Shown here piece by piece: positions 54,330-64,000 of a DNA stretch of 64,000 bases. This stretch comes from Corythucha ciliata (taxonomy: Eukaryota > Arthropoda > Insecta > Hemiptera > Tingidae). Location of the stretch: assembly GCA_038030265.1 (NCBI GenBank), contig CM075937.1, positions 36,870,198 to 36,934,197 of the forward strand. Direction: 5' to 3'. A model generated the notes under the pieces. That model did no database searches. It saw nothing but the letters and a program-made list of their open reading frames with translations, and had not been told where the DNA came from. A program made the translations under genes and the position numbers. Position 1 is the first letter of the stretch. The number at the start of each line of letters is the position of its first letter.

Positions 54330-54477
54330 ATTTACAGCGGTTTCCATTTGCCTCGGGACTATCCATTTCAACCCGTCCACTAAATCGTCGTTAATTAAAT
54401 CGTTGTGTTAATGGAATAGACAGGTGGAAATGAACTACCCCCGTGCAGAATTTTATGCAAATGTAAAACGCTATTAA
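54330..54477. mobile_element. Foldback MITE related to 9823 and 22440 elements
   Basis: TTTCCATTTGCC and CCATTTCAACCC at left pair loosely with GGTGGAAATGAACTACCCCC and AATTTTATGCAAATGTAAAA at right. It ends ACGCTATTAATT like the 9823 element. Confidence 0.65.
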
Positions 54478-54891
54478 TTGAAGAAGAAAATTCAATTTCC
54501 CTTATCTCAGAGTTCAAGAAAGAAAAGTCTTGAGATTCCACGCCCCCTTCTAGATAAAAATCCACACACACATGTACAACACTGCCCAGTTTCACTTCCC
54601 TACCAACCATCTCGCAATTCATAAAATAACGAGTCAATTCAACTTCGACCTACCTTAACAAAAGTGCGTTTTACCCTGTGGGATAAGTGTAAATTGGCAG
54701 TTAGTTCTGTGAAATTGTAAGAATTCTGTTGAAGTTATCAACATGCGACAGACATTCGAGGGAGAATTATGACGGGTAGAACGATGTGAGAGTAGAAAAT
54801 AGTTTGTGAGAAAATCATTAAGAGGAAAATGTTCATTTTTCGAACTGTAACACGGTTCCTATACTTGACACTCTCATATACTTACAACTGA

Positions 54892-54970
54892 CCATGGTGG
54901 TCCAGTAGTTAAGGCACCTGTCTCGTATGGACTATCCTGAAGCGAGTAGGATCGAACCTAGGCAGTGGGT
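54892..54970 (+). repeat. tRNA-like sequence, probable SINE head
   Basis: Box A-like TGGTCCAGTAGTTAAGG and box B-like GGATCGAACC lie at tRNA spacing. No full cloverleaf is evident, so a tRNA-derived SINE or relic is favoured. It directly precedes the G-rich minisatellite. Confidence 0.5.
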
Positions 54971-55084
54971 AAATTTTTTGGAGTCGGGTGAGGGGAGGCC
55001 GAGAGGCACTAGGTGGGGAGGCTGTGATTGGCCGAGGGGCGGGAACAAAATGACCCGGGGAACAGACCTGGAGGGGAACACCGA

Positions 55085-55285
55085 TTGGGGCGGGTACAAA
55101 ATGACCGACTTGGCAGCCGGAGGGGATGGGGGCGGGTACAAAATGACCGATTTGGCAGCCGGAGGGGATGGGGGCGGGTACAAAATGGCCGATTCGGTGA
55201 TGGGGGCGGGTACAAAATGGCCGATTTGGTGGCCGGAGGGGATGGGGGCGGGTACAAAATGGCCGATTCCAGGGCCAGGGGGGCG
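55085..55285. repeat. G-rich minisatellite, ~42-bp unit
   Basis: About five units of GGCGGGTACAAAATG(A/G)CCGA, each followed by TTNGGNNGCCGGAGGGGATGGG; one or two are shortened. G-runs of 3-5 recur in every unit, so G-quadruplex formation is plausible on the plus strand. Both strands stay open through the array (up to 177 codons on minus) only because of composition. Confidence 0.9.
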
Positions 55286-55619
55286 TGGCCGGGATCTCAG
55301 GTAACTATCACCAACATTTGAATTGTATGTTAAGTCGTTGCTACATAATGCGTCGAGTATTCGCTTATTACGATTGATCCAAGCAATTTGTATCAATTCT
55401 AAGCTAGGGAGGGCTTTTAAAGAAAAGCTCCCGTGCTCAAGCACGGATTTTTTCGGAAGCTGCAAGGGTGTATCGAGAGGGAAATAAATATTATTTTGCC
55501 GAAGAAATCATTCTACATACGTGTCGGGTGTAGGACTCTCCAATTCTCCATGCACCCTTCCAAATGTGGTGTGGGATCGGAAGCGTGTATGATAGGTGAA
55601 AATCGGGCTCTTACGTCAT

Positions 55620-55975
55620 GCATTCGATGACATCTGCGCACAAGCGCGTTCTTAACCCACCAGCAGTCTGCGTGAGAAGTCGAAATCATTTTGCTTCCGA
55701 GCTACGGAAGCATTGTTTTCACTTTTAAAAAATATTTTTTTCTTCTTCTTTAAAATCGAAATTTCCACTTGCATTTCACGTTTTATACCTTCCTGAACAA
55801 TTTCGGTTTCGTGTCTGTCTGTCTGTCCGCAAATCCTTGTAACAAGCATATCTTCCATAGTTTTTATCCGAATTTGATGAAATTTTCAGGGAATATAATA
55901 TGTGTTGGCTAGCAGAGGGTCCCCTATCAATTTCGTCAAAATCGTACAAGGGGGAGGGGGTGAAAAGCGAGGAAG
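55620..55975. repeat. Dispersed repeat with GTCTGTCTGTCTGTCCG signature
   Basis: GTCTGTCTGTCTGTCCGCAA then CTTGTAACAAGCATATCTTC and TTTATCCGAATTTGATGAAA is a sequence type seen in dispersed repeats of many invertebrates (from memory). No coding frame accompanies it. Confidence 0.45.
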
Positions 55976-56578
55976 CACTGTGCTATAATCATTACCAGAC
56001 GTTTTTTGTGTCAATGCACTCTACTTTGACAGGTTTTTACCCAACCTAGAAAAAGTTGCGATCACGTTAATGAAACGTCGCATTACGTCACTGGTAACAT
56101 TTCATTACTGCAATCATTTTGCATGAAGTTTTAGCTTTCCTTGCAAGTTGGATTGAGTTTCTGGTCTATTGAATTATATCCGGAATCTTCATACGCCTCC
56201 GGTATCCTTTGATGTGAGAACGATTAGTAAGTCGCCAGCTGTTTTTTGGTGCACGGCGTGAAATTGTTCGTTGCCGCCTCCAAGTCATCCTCACGTTCTA
56301 TTTTCATGAAAGTTTCATTTCATTAATGTATCTTTCAAATAGCAGTCGAGAACATAGTGAATCGTGGGATATGACATCGATCCTGGTCTGAAGGTTCATC
56401 ATTTTACCAAGTGCCAGTAAAATAAGTCATAAGTGAAATACATATTTCAAGGTTCTACATACATAATAATACATATAAGGGGATTTTTAAAAATTGTATA
56501 GTATAGATTGACTGTTTGCGTATAGCGTTGCCGTATATGAGCTGTCATTTGTGCCGCTACTAAGTACCGTGTTTATTC
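55976..56578. other. Stretch without recognisable features
   Basis: No exon, repeat array or inverted-repeat element could be recognised here. It may contain the promoter of the candidate gene at 56579. Confidence 0.4.
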
Positions 56579-57118
56579 ATGGCATTTCAACATTCGGGCA
56601 TATACACCGGTTATAGGTTTGTTCGTTTGGAAGCTTTCCGTTACGCGCCAATGAGTGAGTTATTTTATTTCTTCATGCGGCCTTTGCTTATTACGATGAA
56701 AACTAATATACTAGGTGGAGTTTTCTTCGTTACCATACTCTCAGCAACTCTTCTCTTCTGAAATGTTCATGAATTGTTGCGAATATAATATAATATAACT
56801 ATACGCTGCCCTTAGTTCTTATAGAAAATTTTTCCCCATGTCACAGGTAAATATAGTGCGAACGGAGAACCTTTTTTCTACATCACTAATAAATGCCTTA
56901 CATTCAGATTAACTGGGACGACGGACCGTTGGGACCAAAACCGAGTGACGCGCGATTTCCTTTTGTTCACGTTTCACGATTGTTTCATGTTTCTTTTGAG
57001 GTGTTGGACCTGCACCATTGTATGTTCCCTGGGACAGTTTCATAAAATGAACAAGTTGTATAACAAAATTCTAGGCCGGAAGTGTGGGAGTATTCAAAAA
57101 TCTATAGTCGAGGAATGA
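56579..57118 (+). CDS. Hypothetical two-exon protein, 115 residues
   Basis: Exon 1 is 56579-56654 (MAFQHSGIYTGYRFVRLEAF..), ending at donor A|GTGAGT. Exon 2 is 56847-57118, after acceptor CCCCATGTCACAG. The phases join (1) and exon 2 stays open for 89 codons to TGA. It contains KYSANGEPFFYITNKCLTF and, later, a cysteine-containing hydrophobic patch FMFLLRCWTCTIVCSL. I recognise no family. A second frame of exon 2 (INWDDGPLGPKPSDARFPFV) is also open for about 45 codons after a different acceptor, so the reading frame is uncertain. Confidence 0.3.
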
Positions 57119-57225
57119 AAGATCTCCTCCCACATTTAAAACGTTGAATATCATGACCGCGGTTTCAGCGTAACGCCATCTTCAAGCTAAAAATTCAACA
57201 AGAAACACGACAAACACAATGTGTA

Positions 57226-57686
57226 TGTCGCATCCACTTGGCGAAATTGTCCACTTAATGAAATGGATGTTCGTTTTCACGAAGTGGCTCCACTTGCCAT
57301 AATTTCAAAAAATTAAGACATCTGGCAAAAAAAAGTCCAGTTCTTGAAAAGGAAATTGCGTTTGTCCAGTTGCTAAAATTAAGCTTCCTTACTGCAAGTG
57401 GATGCACAACCTCATTTTTTAGCGAGTTTTTGAGTGCTCACTAAAATAACCTTTCTAAATAAAGGAAAACTTGTTTCAGCATGTGAAATTTCTCACTCAT
57501 CCATTTCACGAAAAGGATAATGTTGTGCATTCACTTGCAGTATGGAAGCTTGATTTCAGCAACTGGACAAACACGATTTCCTTTTCAAGAAATGGACATT
57601 TTTTTTGTCCAGATGAAGTAATTTTTTGAAGTTACGGCAAGTGGAGCCACTTCGTGAAATAGACAATTACTCGACTGGATGCGACA
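57226..57686. mobile_element. 461-bp foldback element with ~180-bp arms
   Basis: The ends are TGTCGCATCCA and TGGATGCGACA. The arms hold CACGAAGTGGCTCCACTTGCC against GGCAAGTGGAGCCACTTCGT, and CTTGAAAAGGAAATTGCGTT against the corresponding inverse. TGTA on both sides may be the target duplication. No transposase frame. Confidence 0.8.
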
Positions 57687-57815
57687 TGTATAACATTAAA
57701 TTTAAATACAAAAATGTTACAGTCGGTCAAACACTTAAAACCAGAGAAACAAGCTTAAATTACCTAGTCAACGAAAGAACAATAACTGACTGGATAAACG
57801 ACGAGGAATTAAATT

Positions 57816-57941
57816 GCCAATGAGCGCTCCTCACCCTCTTCGCTGCCGGCACACAAACAAACTCAAAGCCGAACGTTGACAGATGCCGAGATCGAACGAC
57901 GATTTTATTTGGAACTCAAGCATCCATCTCTGCGTGACGGG
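57816..57941 (+). CDS. Candidate exon fragment interrupted by a hAT MITE
   Basis: A protein-like open frame (AEIERRFYLELKHPSLRDG at its end) runs into the MITE at 57942. If the MITE and one copy of its duplication are removed, the sequence continues GG|GTGATT, a donor-like site. A downstream piece, 58512-58570 (YEPSASDTLNGWTVPSKL), fits in phase between acceptor TTTGCTCAG and donor GTGAGT. A third, 58786-58889 (MALPETTVMILNIFKVGG..), follows an AAG acceptor and stops at the next MITE. No family is recognised; the last piece vaguely resembles an F-box. Probably a fragmentary or decayed gene. Confidence 0.25.
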
Positions 57942-58452
57942 CAGTGTTGGGACAGGTACATTCAAATTTGTACCTAGGTAAGTTACAGGTACTTCCAGTT
58001 TTTCAAGAACCTAGGGACCGCTACAGGTACTGAAAATTGATAAGGACCTGGGTACTACCTAGGTAGAAATTCAAAAAGTACCTAGGTACTTTCCGTTACA
58101 TTCAAAGAAAAAACAAACAAAACGAAACGAAACAAAAAACGGTTCCTATTATTAGGTACAACTGGACTAGGTAACTTTGTTATTAGAAGTTAGAAATTCC
58201 TGTTGGTACTCGACAAAAACAAACTTTTCATAGTTGTCGTTCAGTATTAGTCAGTAATTTTTTGTCTTTTATAATTACAATGAATCGTGGAAATTGAGCT
58301 AAAGGTATATTTTCAGTACCTAGGTACTTAGCCGTTACTTTGATTTTTTCGGTAACTAGGTACTGTTACAGGTACTCAAAATAAAAATGTGCCTAGGTAC
58401 TAAAAATTTACCTTGGTACAAGTACCTAGGTACAATGTACATCCCATCACTG
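57942..58452. mobile_element. 511-bp hAT-type MITE with 8-bp target duplication
   Basis: The ends are CAGTGTTGGGA and TCCCATCACTG, flanked on both sides by the exact 8-bp duplication GTGACGGG (57934-57941 and 58453-58460). The CAG...CTG tips and 8-bp duplication are diagnostic of hAT. The interior is packed with the self-complementary motif GTACCTAGGTAC and variants. No transposase. Confidence 0.92.
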
Positions 58453-58888
58453 GTGACGGGTGATTTCTAATAATTCGAACCATGTAAGCTTGGAACCTTT
58501 CTTTTGCTCAGGTATGAGCCTTCCGCTTCGGACACATTAAATGGGTGGACAGTGCCCAGCAAGTTAGTGAGTAAGTTAACTCCTAGTCGATTTTCTATAG
58601 TCAATTATTTTGATTTTTCGTTGCCTACATAAGTTATGTTATCTCGTATGTATATGTTTTGTTGAGCTTGTTTCTCTGATGGGTTTTCAAGTTGTTGACA
58701 GCCTGTAAATTTAAAATTTTATTTTATTTAATTTCATTCATTTTTGTGTTTGTCGTTTTTCCTGTTGAATTGTTTAGTTTGAAGATGGCGTTACCTGAAA
58801 CCACGGTCATGATATTGAACATTTTTAAAGTGGGAGGAGATCTTTCATTCCTCGACATTAAACAAGTTGTACAGCTTTGCTCTTACTA

Positions 58889-59020
58889 AGGCCTAATTAC
58901 ACATACCGAGTGCCCGGCCGAGAAGGTGCAGAACCCGAGTAAAACCCCCTGTGTAATCACCTCAGACGCAGTATTCGGCCGAGCTACTCGGTTGGTGGTA
59001 ACAGGGCTTTAGTTTGTGTA
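58889..59020. mobile_element. MITE with GGCCTAATTACACATACCGA end
   Basis: It begins after TAA with GGCCTAATTACACATACCGA and GTGCCCGGCCGAG. The right side (CCTCAGACGCAGTATTCGGCCGAG.., ending ACAGGGCT before TTA) is partly inverse. TAA/TTA flanks and style match the AGGC..CACA MITE clan. Confidence 0.55.
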
Positions 59021-59024
59021 GTAT

Positions 59025-59440
59025 CCAGTGGCGGACTGACCAGGGAGGGGTGGGAGTCTAAACCCCCCCCCGCGCCCCTTGAGCGTGGCGCCCTGTCAGA
59101 CCATCGTTATATATTTTCATAACGGATTAAAAAAGGAATATCTCTCTTTAGAATCGACAAAATCGAGTTTCAGAAAAGAGACTCTGTCCCCTACGTGGCA
59201 GAGGCGTAGAGTTTTGGTTTCGGTTTTAGAGGGGAGGGGGCGGTGATCTAAATTCGTTGGGCATAGATAAGAAGGGGCGTCTGTCAAAGATCCCGTTGCA
59301 CATGAATAAGATAAATTCACCTTCAAAGGACAAACAACTTGATCTTTTGATCCATAAGCATGCTTTCACGACAGAAATAACAATTTTTCGTTAGGATCGC
59401 TCCCCCCAACTCGGACAGGAAAACTCAGCCCCTACAATTT
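59025..59440. repeat. Probable dispersed repeat beginning CAGTGGCGGACTGACC
   Basis: The sequence CCAGTGGCGGACTGACCAGG followed by G-rich then C-rich tracts is typical of transposon termini in invertebrates. A related phrase (GCAGTGGCGGC) is in the 33-35 kb tandem units. No exon is seen. Confidence 0.35.
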
Positions 59441-59830
59441 GATCGGTGTTGCTATCGTACTTCAGCCCAAAAACCGAAATGTTGGCTCCATTAGTGACGC
59501 TTTGAAATTTGTATCTGGCATCGCTGGCGCTATTAGACACTCTTATTCTTATACAAACCGGAAAGGGTTAAATCTGGGAAATGTAGCCCCTGAAACTAAT
59601 TATATAGCTATAAAAGCAGACATTTTATGACCAGAAACTACTATTGGACCGTCCCCTGTTGATTTATTGTCACAAAATCCGTTATTTGGTTAAAAACTGG
59701 TAATTTTGCAGCGCTTAAACTGGCTATTTGGCCCTATAACCGTTCTATTATGCCCAAAAATGTTTCAATTTAGCCAAAGAATCTTACTTTTGACTGGAAA
59801 ACGAGAAGGAATTCAGCCTAAAAACTTAGT
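59440..59830. repeat. Degenerate tandem repeat, family E
   Basis: Phrases such as AACTGG.AATTTTG, GGCTATTTGGCC and GCCCAAAAATG recur about every 25-30 bp, with similar phrases at 60945-61130. The 63-codon frame inside it is not convincing. Confidence 0.4.
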
Positions 59831-60579
59831 ATACCTACGTAATACGCATACTTACCTACCTACGTATATACTTTTAAGAAAAGTCTGGTTTCCCCCGAAA
59901 TCTCCCAAATCACCTTTAAGGAACCGTTGAGCTAAGATAATTACGTTCCTTTTTTTAAACCAGAAGAAACAGGACTACGCGGGTAAAAATAGCATTTTAA
60001 GGAATGGGAGTTCATTCTCTATACACGAGTTACAAGTTATATGTAATTCAGCCAAAAATATTCGAAATTACCGGCGCCCACTTAAACAAGGCACCCCCTG
60101 CGCAGTCTCGTATAATTTTGGTAATTTATGCGAATACCTTTGGTTTTAGAGAGCGTTTTTTAAAGTTTGAACCCGTCTAATTTCATGAGACTCTAGGACT
60201 CAGAGTGCAGCAGGTGTAGGGTAAAAACGCACCCAGGGGGGAGCAGGGCTATTAAAATGGTCAAAAATGAGTGTTTCACGATATCGTTGATTTCGGCCAA
60301 CTCTCTTAACCAGCGAGGTTCGCCATCAACGAGGCTCTTCCTAGGACTTCAGGCCTAGCAATGCGTGGAAAGATCGTGCGGTACTCGAAAAAAAGGGCCA
60401 AAGCGTCCAATAACAACACTAGGAGCATCGGATCGGAAATCTGTCCCACTTTTAAAATTCCTTGTGTAGGGAAACGGATAGAAACGCGGTTTCGTCAAAT
60501 TTTGGGTGATTTTTAATATTTTTGAGTCGTTCATCGAGTTGTTTGGAAGTATTTTGATTTGAACCTAACGCAGATATTA
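59831..60579. other. Stretch without recognisable gene
   Basis: A short (ACCTACCTACGTATAT) microsatellite-like patch lies near 59830-59875. Nothing else is recognised up to the MITE at 60580. Confidence 0.4.
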
Positions 60580-60732
60580 GGTCTATTCGTTTGTCGTCCG
60601 GAGCTGCACTATTAGCACTGAAAGTACTAACCTTTCATTATTTTTTCGCGTTATTTCACATGACAACCAAAAAAGTGTGGTTGCAAAATTTCGTGCTGCT
60701 CGGAGTAGTCCGGGACGACAAACGAATAGACC
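60580..60732. mobile_element. 153-bp MITE with TA target duplication (copy 3 of 3)
   Basis: The ends are GGTCTATTCGTTTGTCGTCC and GGACGACAAACGAATAGACC, flanked by TA. Only a few differences from 49817-49964, so these two copies moved fairly recently. Confidence 0.88.
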
Positions 60733-61577
60733 TATTGCATCCACGGGCGAGTGCAATAAGGAGAGGGCGGTTACCCCTCCAGCTATTCACAATTTTCCTT
60801 TGCTCACACACTGTAAATTTTAAGTGCACGCCTCAGCATGGCCAAGTTAACGCTTTGTTCTAAATAATTCTAGAAACTTTCATAAATAGGGGTGGGATGG
60901 GGGGCTAAACACTATTTGAATTGAATATTTAGTCTGTTTTTGGGATAATGTACTCATTTTTCAACAATAAATTGGGTGAATTTCCAGTTTCGGAGCCAAA
61001 CATCACGCTCTTCAGGCTAAATCAAGGCCGTTTTGGGGCAAAATAGTCGGTTTCAGTGGCAAAACTATCAGTTCTGATCCAAAGAAAAAGATTTCATGGT
61101 GATAAATATCGCATTCGACGGGACGGTAAATGATACGTGTGGCGATAAATGTGACCGGTGGAAATTAACTGCACCAGGGCAGAGTTTCATGTAGAAAACT
61201 CTACAAGTTCCAGACATGAAAAACTGCGAATCGGGAATTTCACGGTACACAGAATTTGCGAGTCTCGTTCCGCGCCGCTACAACTCTACGCTTACAACTC
61301 TAATAAATGTATTAATCATCGCTTATTTTACGATGTCGGGATTGAAAATGTAAACTTTAGTGCATAGGGCTCATAAATCAACTGTCAGTTTATAGTTTTA
61401 TTGAACGAAATGGATAAGAGGACAGGAGGAAACAGCTATTTATTGGGCGGTTCGAGTGCCGTGTTATTCACGTTGGAGAAGAAGAAAAGGTGAGTAATTA
61501 GCTTTAAGAGTTCATTAGTTGTTCAACATTGGATAGCTCTTAAGACCTAGTTTTTTTTTCAGGATCGAGCTAAAGTT

Positions 61578-62052
61578 ATGTTGCATTCAATTTTCCTCGT
61601 TTTGGCTGTAGCGAGCCCTCCTGCACTCGCATTTCATCCTATAGATTACATTTACAGAGGTGAGTCGTTCATAAAATTCGTATGAAAACGACAATGCCGT
61701 TTCTCACCGGTCCGTCGGTGGAACTTGTTTTGTCAGGACTGTGCTTAATTGAAATTAACATACGCACAACAGTTATTTGTTTCAATTTTAATTTGTTGCA
61801 GACAATGGACTCCAGTATCCTATTGATCAACAGGGCGACCGGTTTTTTGTGAGTCACGTACGCCCGCCTTTGGTTTATCATATTATCCACCATCCAGGTT
61901 TAGATAATCAAGTGGATCACCAAGATTTGGATGGTCAAATCCATCACCGAAGTTCGAGCTTGAATTTTTATTTCCCCCCCACTTCCGCCCCGCGCGTGAA
62001 GTCTCGTAAATGGACCATGGCTCACCTCCGACAAACTTGCTTTAATTGTTGA
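61578..62052 (+). CDS. Small secreted protein, 110 residues, two coding exons
   Basis: Coding exons are 61578-61659 and 61802-62052, joined across a 142-bp GT-AG intron in phase 1. The start gives a textbook signal peptide, MLHSIFLVLAVASPPALA, with likely cleavage before FHPIDYIYR. The mature part is His/Asp/Gln-rich (LVYHIIHHPGLDNQVDHQDL, DGQIHHRSS) and ends LRQTCFNC-stop with two cysteines near the C-terminus. A 5' non-coding exon ending at 61489 (AAAAG|GTGAGT) and the acceptor at 61562 give a 73-bp leader intron, matching intron sizes elsewhere here. That leader holds an upstream ATG (61411). An Inr-like TCAGT lies at 61385. No family is recognised; metal binding by the histidines is possible but only inferred. 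Confidence 0.55.
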
Positions 62053-62329
62053 TATTGCAGTGATGGCGACGTTGTGGAGTTTTGAATCAGTAATTCAGAT
62101 CAGTTTTATGTCACTCCGCTTTATTTTAACTCCACTTTATTAAAAAATAAAGTGGAATGATCTGAATTACTGCTTTAAATGTGACATTCAACATTAGGAA
62201 TGGACCATAGCTCAGGCTCAAGATATAAAAATGTCGAATAAAACCGACTATTATCTAAAATTATCGATTCTCACCTCTTTACATGGAAGTATAGGAGTAT
62301 TAGGCGATTCAGTTTGACAAGGTGGGCCA

Positions 62330-62830
62330 ACCGCACTCAAAATACTTTTTTGAAGCCGTCAAATCCGTGGAATTTTTCAATTTTGAAGGAACCAAATCCG
62401 CAAAATTGGGTTTTGGAGAGGAAAAACACTCACGAAATTAGTTTTTGGGATCACCAACCTCTCGAAATGGGTTTGTATTAATTGAAATTTAGCCAAATTC
62501 ACAAAATTCTGGGTTCTGGCTTTTTTTCTGTCGAGGAAACTCAGTGAAATTGGTTTTAAATGTGCCAAACTCGTAAAATCTGGTTTTCGAGTGTGAAAAA
62601 CTTCGCTTTTTTGTTTTTTTCTTTACTCATATACACAAAATTGTGTTATTCGAGTGCCAAATTCACAAAATTGTGGGGAGGGGGCTTAGGAATGAAACCC
62701 ACCGAAAGTTTTTTTGGGTTTTACCTCTTGAAGATTTTTGTTTTAAAGAAAAATCCACGGAGATGACTTTTTGTTGAGGAAATACCGTGAACTTTGGTTC
62801 TTGAAAAAACCATGACATGAGAATAATAAA
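62330..62830. repeat. Degenerate ~30-bp tandem repeat, family A (inverted)
   Basis: Units like CCAAATCCGCAAAATTGGGT then TTTNGAG, about 30 bp apart. The family continues at about 62995-63190 after the MITE. Confidence 0.75.
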
Positions 62831-62843
62831 AGAAATGCACTAA

Positions 62844-62980
62844 TGGTGGATTTCACCACCTCATCTTAAAGTTCGGCTTAACTAAGCCGAACCTTGTTTA
62901 CATAAAATTCAATGCATTTTTTCCCATAAGTCCGACTTAATTTTAAGTCGAACCTTAAGCCGAAGTGGTGAAATCCACCA
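62844..62980. mobile_element. 137-bp MITE with TAA target duplication
   Basis: The ends are TGGTGGATTTCACCAC and GTGGTGAAATCCACCA, flanked by TAA at 62841-62843 and 62981-62983. Inner arms carry GTTCGGCTTAA/TTAAGCCGAA-like inverses. A short relative (GATGGTGAAATTCACCATAA) lies near 3183. Confidence 0.85.
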
Positions 62981-63199
62981 TAAATCAAGGCTTAGTAAAA
63001 TTGGTTTTTTGACAAGCCGTCAGAGGTGGGGGGGGGGGTCAGAGGGGTTTAGAAGACCCAAATTCACTAAATTCGCTTTGATTGTGGAAGCCCACCGAAA
63101 TGGGTCTTTGAAAGAGCTAAGCGGCAAGAATTGGTTATTTAAAGAGCCAAAGCCGTTAAATTCGTTTTTTAAACAGCCAAACCCCCTAAAGGCCTTCTG

Positions 63200-64000
63200 C
63201 GTTTAATTCTGAGAGGGCTGGTGGAAATGAACTACGCGGCTACCCATCCTTCCAGCTGTCTTTGCTCATGTCGATCCTAGATAAACAAGCTACTCTTGGA
63301 AACAGTCAATTAATCCCTTCAAACTGGCAGTAAATCTGGCCCTTTTTTAATGGTCCAGTCAATAAGAAAATATAGACGACATGGTCAGTTTAGTGAATTG
63401 TAATTTGCCGCTGTGTTTGAGGTAGTGGGGCGGTAAACATCCCCGGACGTCCGATGTGAGCGGGCTGCTGGAGACCACCGGGATGGTCACTTGTTTAGAT
63501 TTTTCCTAATTATATCGGGTCCCGCAAATCGTAGCGCCAATGATCTCTACGAATGAATAGATGACAAAATTTGCCACAACTTTTCCCCAGGATCTTCTTT
63601 TTATTCCTAATGTAGATACCAACTTACGTGATTCGAGAATATTAGAAAATTGTGTTAAAAACTGTCATTTTCTGTTGTTTGTGGCTCTTATAGAGAATTG
63701 TATTTCTTTTCGAATGAGCCCTTTTCGAACATTTTAGACCAGCGTCGAAAGCTCTCGACATGGAGATGTTTTACTGAAATTGGCGAAAAAATTTCACTAT
63801 GATCACTTGGTCAGAAACTAGCGTTGACATACTCAGGAAAATTCGAAAACGCCTCTTTATTCATTTTTAACGAATTACTGAAATTTTTGAAGGCAACTAA
63901 AATGATGTTCATCGACATTTCCTGAAGTAAAATTGTGTGATCTTTCCAAAAACGTCAGCAGTTTAAGTGCGCAAAAAGAGGTTTAGTCATTGTAACGACT
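63200..64000. other. Right end of window, no recognisable gene
   Basis: A GGTGGAAATGAACTACGCGG phrase near 63219 matches the right arm of the 9823-type MITE family. The remainder is unassigned, and no splice-supported frame is visible. Confidence 0.4.

Noticed and set aside
54892..54970. Functional tRNA gene
   Set aside because: Promoter boxes are recognisable but no full cloverleaf can be drawn; a SINE-type relic is more likely.
54932..55465. 177-codon minus-strand open frame rich in PPPSPP motifs
   Set aside because: It is produced by reading through the G-rich 42-bp minisatellite. Frames on the other strand are open too, and there is no start or splice context.

Overview
This is a eukaryotic window, almost certainly from an arthropod. 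Genes are split by mostly short GT-AG introns of about 60-75 bp, coding sequence is a small fraction, and the TMEM184 protein reads like insect and crustacean orthologues (for example [11 protein letters not shown] after the SISSSLK block). The species cannot be named from the sequence alone.

Four conserved genes can be assembled exon by exon with consistent splice phases. (1) OSGEP/Kae1, the t6A tRNA-modifying enzyme, on the minus strand at 5648-6185; only the first three exons are in the window. (2) A probable AIRIM (C1orf109-like) ribosome-maturation factor on the plus strand at 6360-7084, head-to-head with OSGEP across 174 bp. (3) REXO5, a DEDDh RNA exonuclease, on the plus strand at 11539-20155: twelve exons, 825 codons, one 5.3 kb intron. 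(4) TMEM184 on the minus strand, nine coding exons from 51729 down to 20914 (423 codons), with introns of 6.3 kb and 22.8 kb. REXO5 and TMEM184 converge, with stop codons 760 bp apart. A small secreted-protein gene is likely at 61578-62052. Weaker exon candidates lie at 52084, 56579-57118 and 57816-58889.

The rest is repeat DNA. It includes long arrays of degenerate roughly 30-bp tandem repeats in several families and both orientations; many foldback or MITE-type DNA transposons, several with recognisable target-site duplications (TAA, TA, and an 8-bp hAT type); large inverted-repeat elements at 31.0-31.9, 36.0-37.5 and 38.9-39.8 kb; two-copy and three-copy tandem duplications of about 1 kb; and a 683-bp duplication with equal lengths at both sites. 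No transposase or reverse-transcriptase reading frame was recognised, so these look non-autonomous.

Layout: 1-5.6 kb repeats (possibly an OSGEP intron); 5.6-7.1 kb OSGEP/AIRIM; 7.1-11.4 kb MITEs and the REXO5 promoter region; 11.4-20.2 kb REXO5; 20.9-51.7 kb TMEM184 with repeat-filled introns; 51.7-64 kb mixed DNA with MITEs, a G-rich minisatellite, candidate exons and the secreted-protein gene. Three of the four conserved genes act in RNA or ribosome metabolism (t6A tRNA modification, pre-60S maturation, snoRNA/rRNA trimming), but nothing shows that they are co-regulated beyond the shared OSGEP/AIRIM promoter interval.
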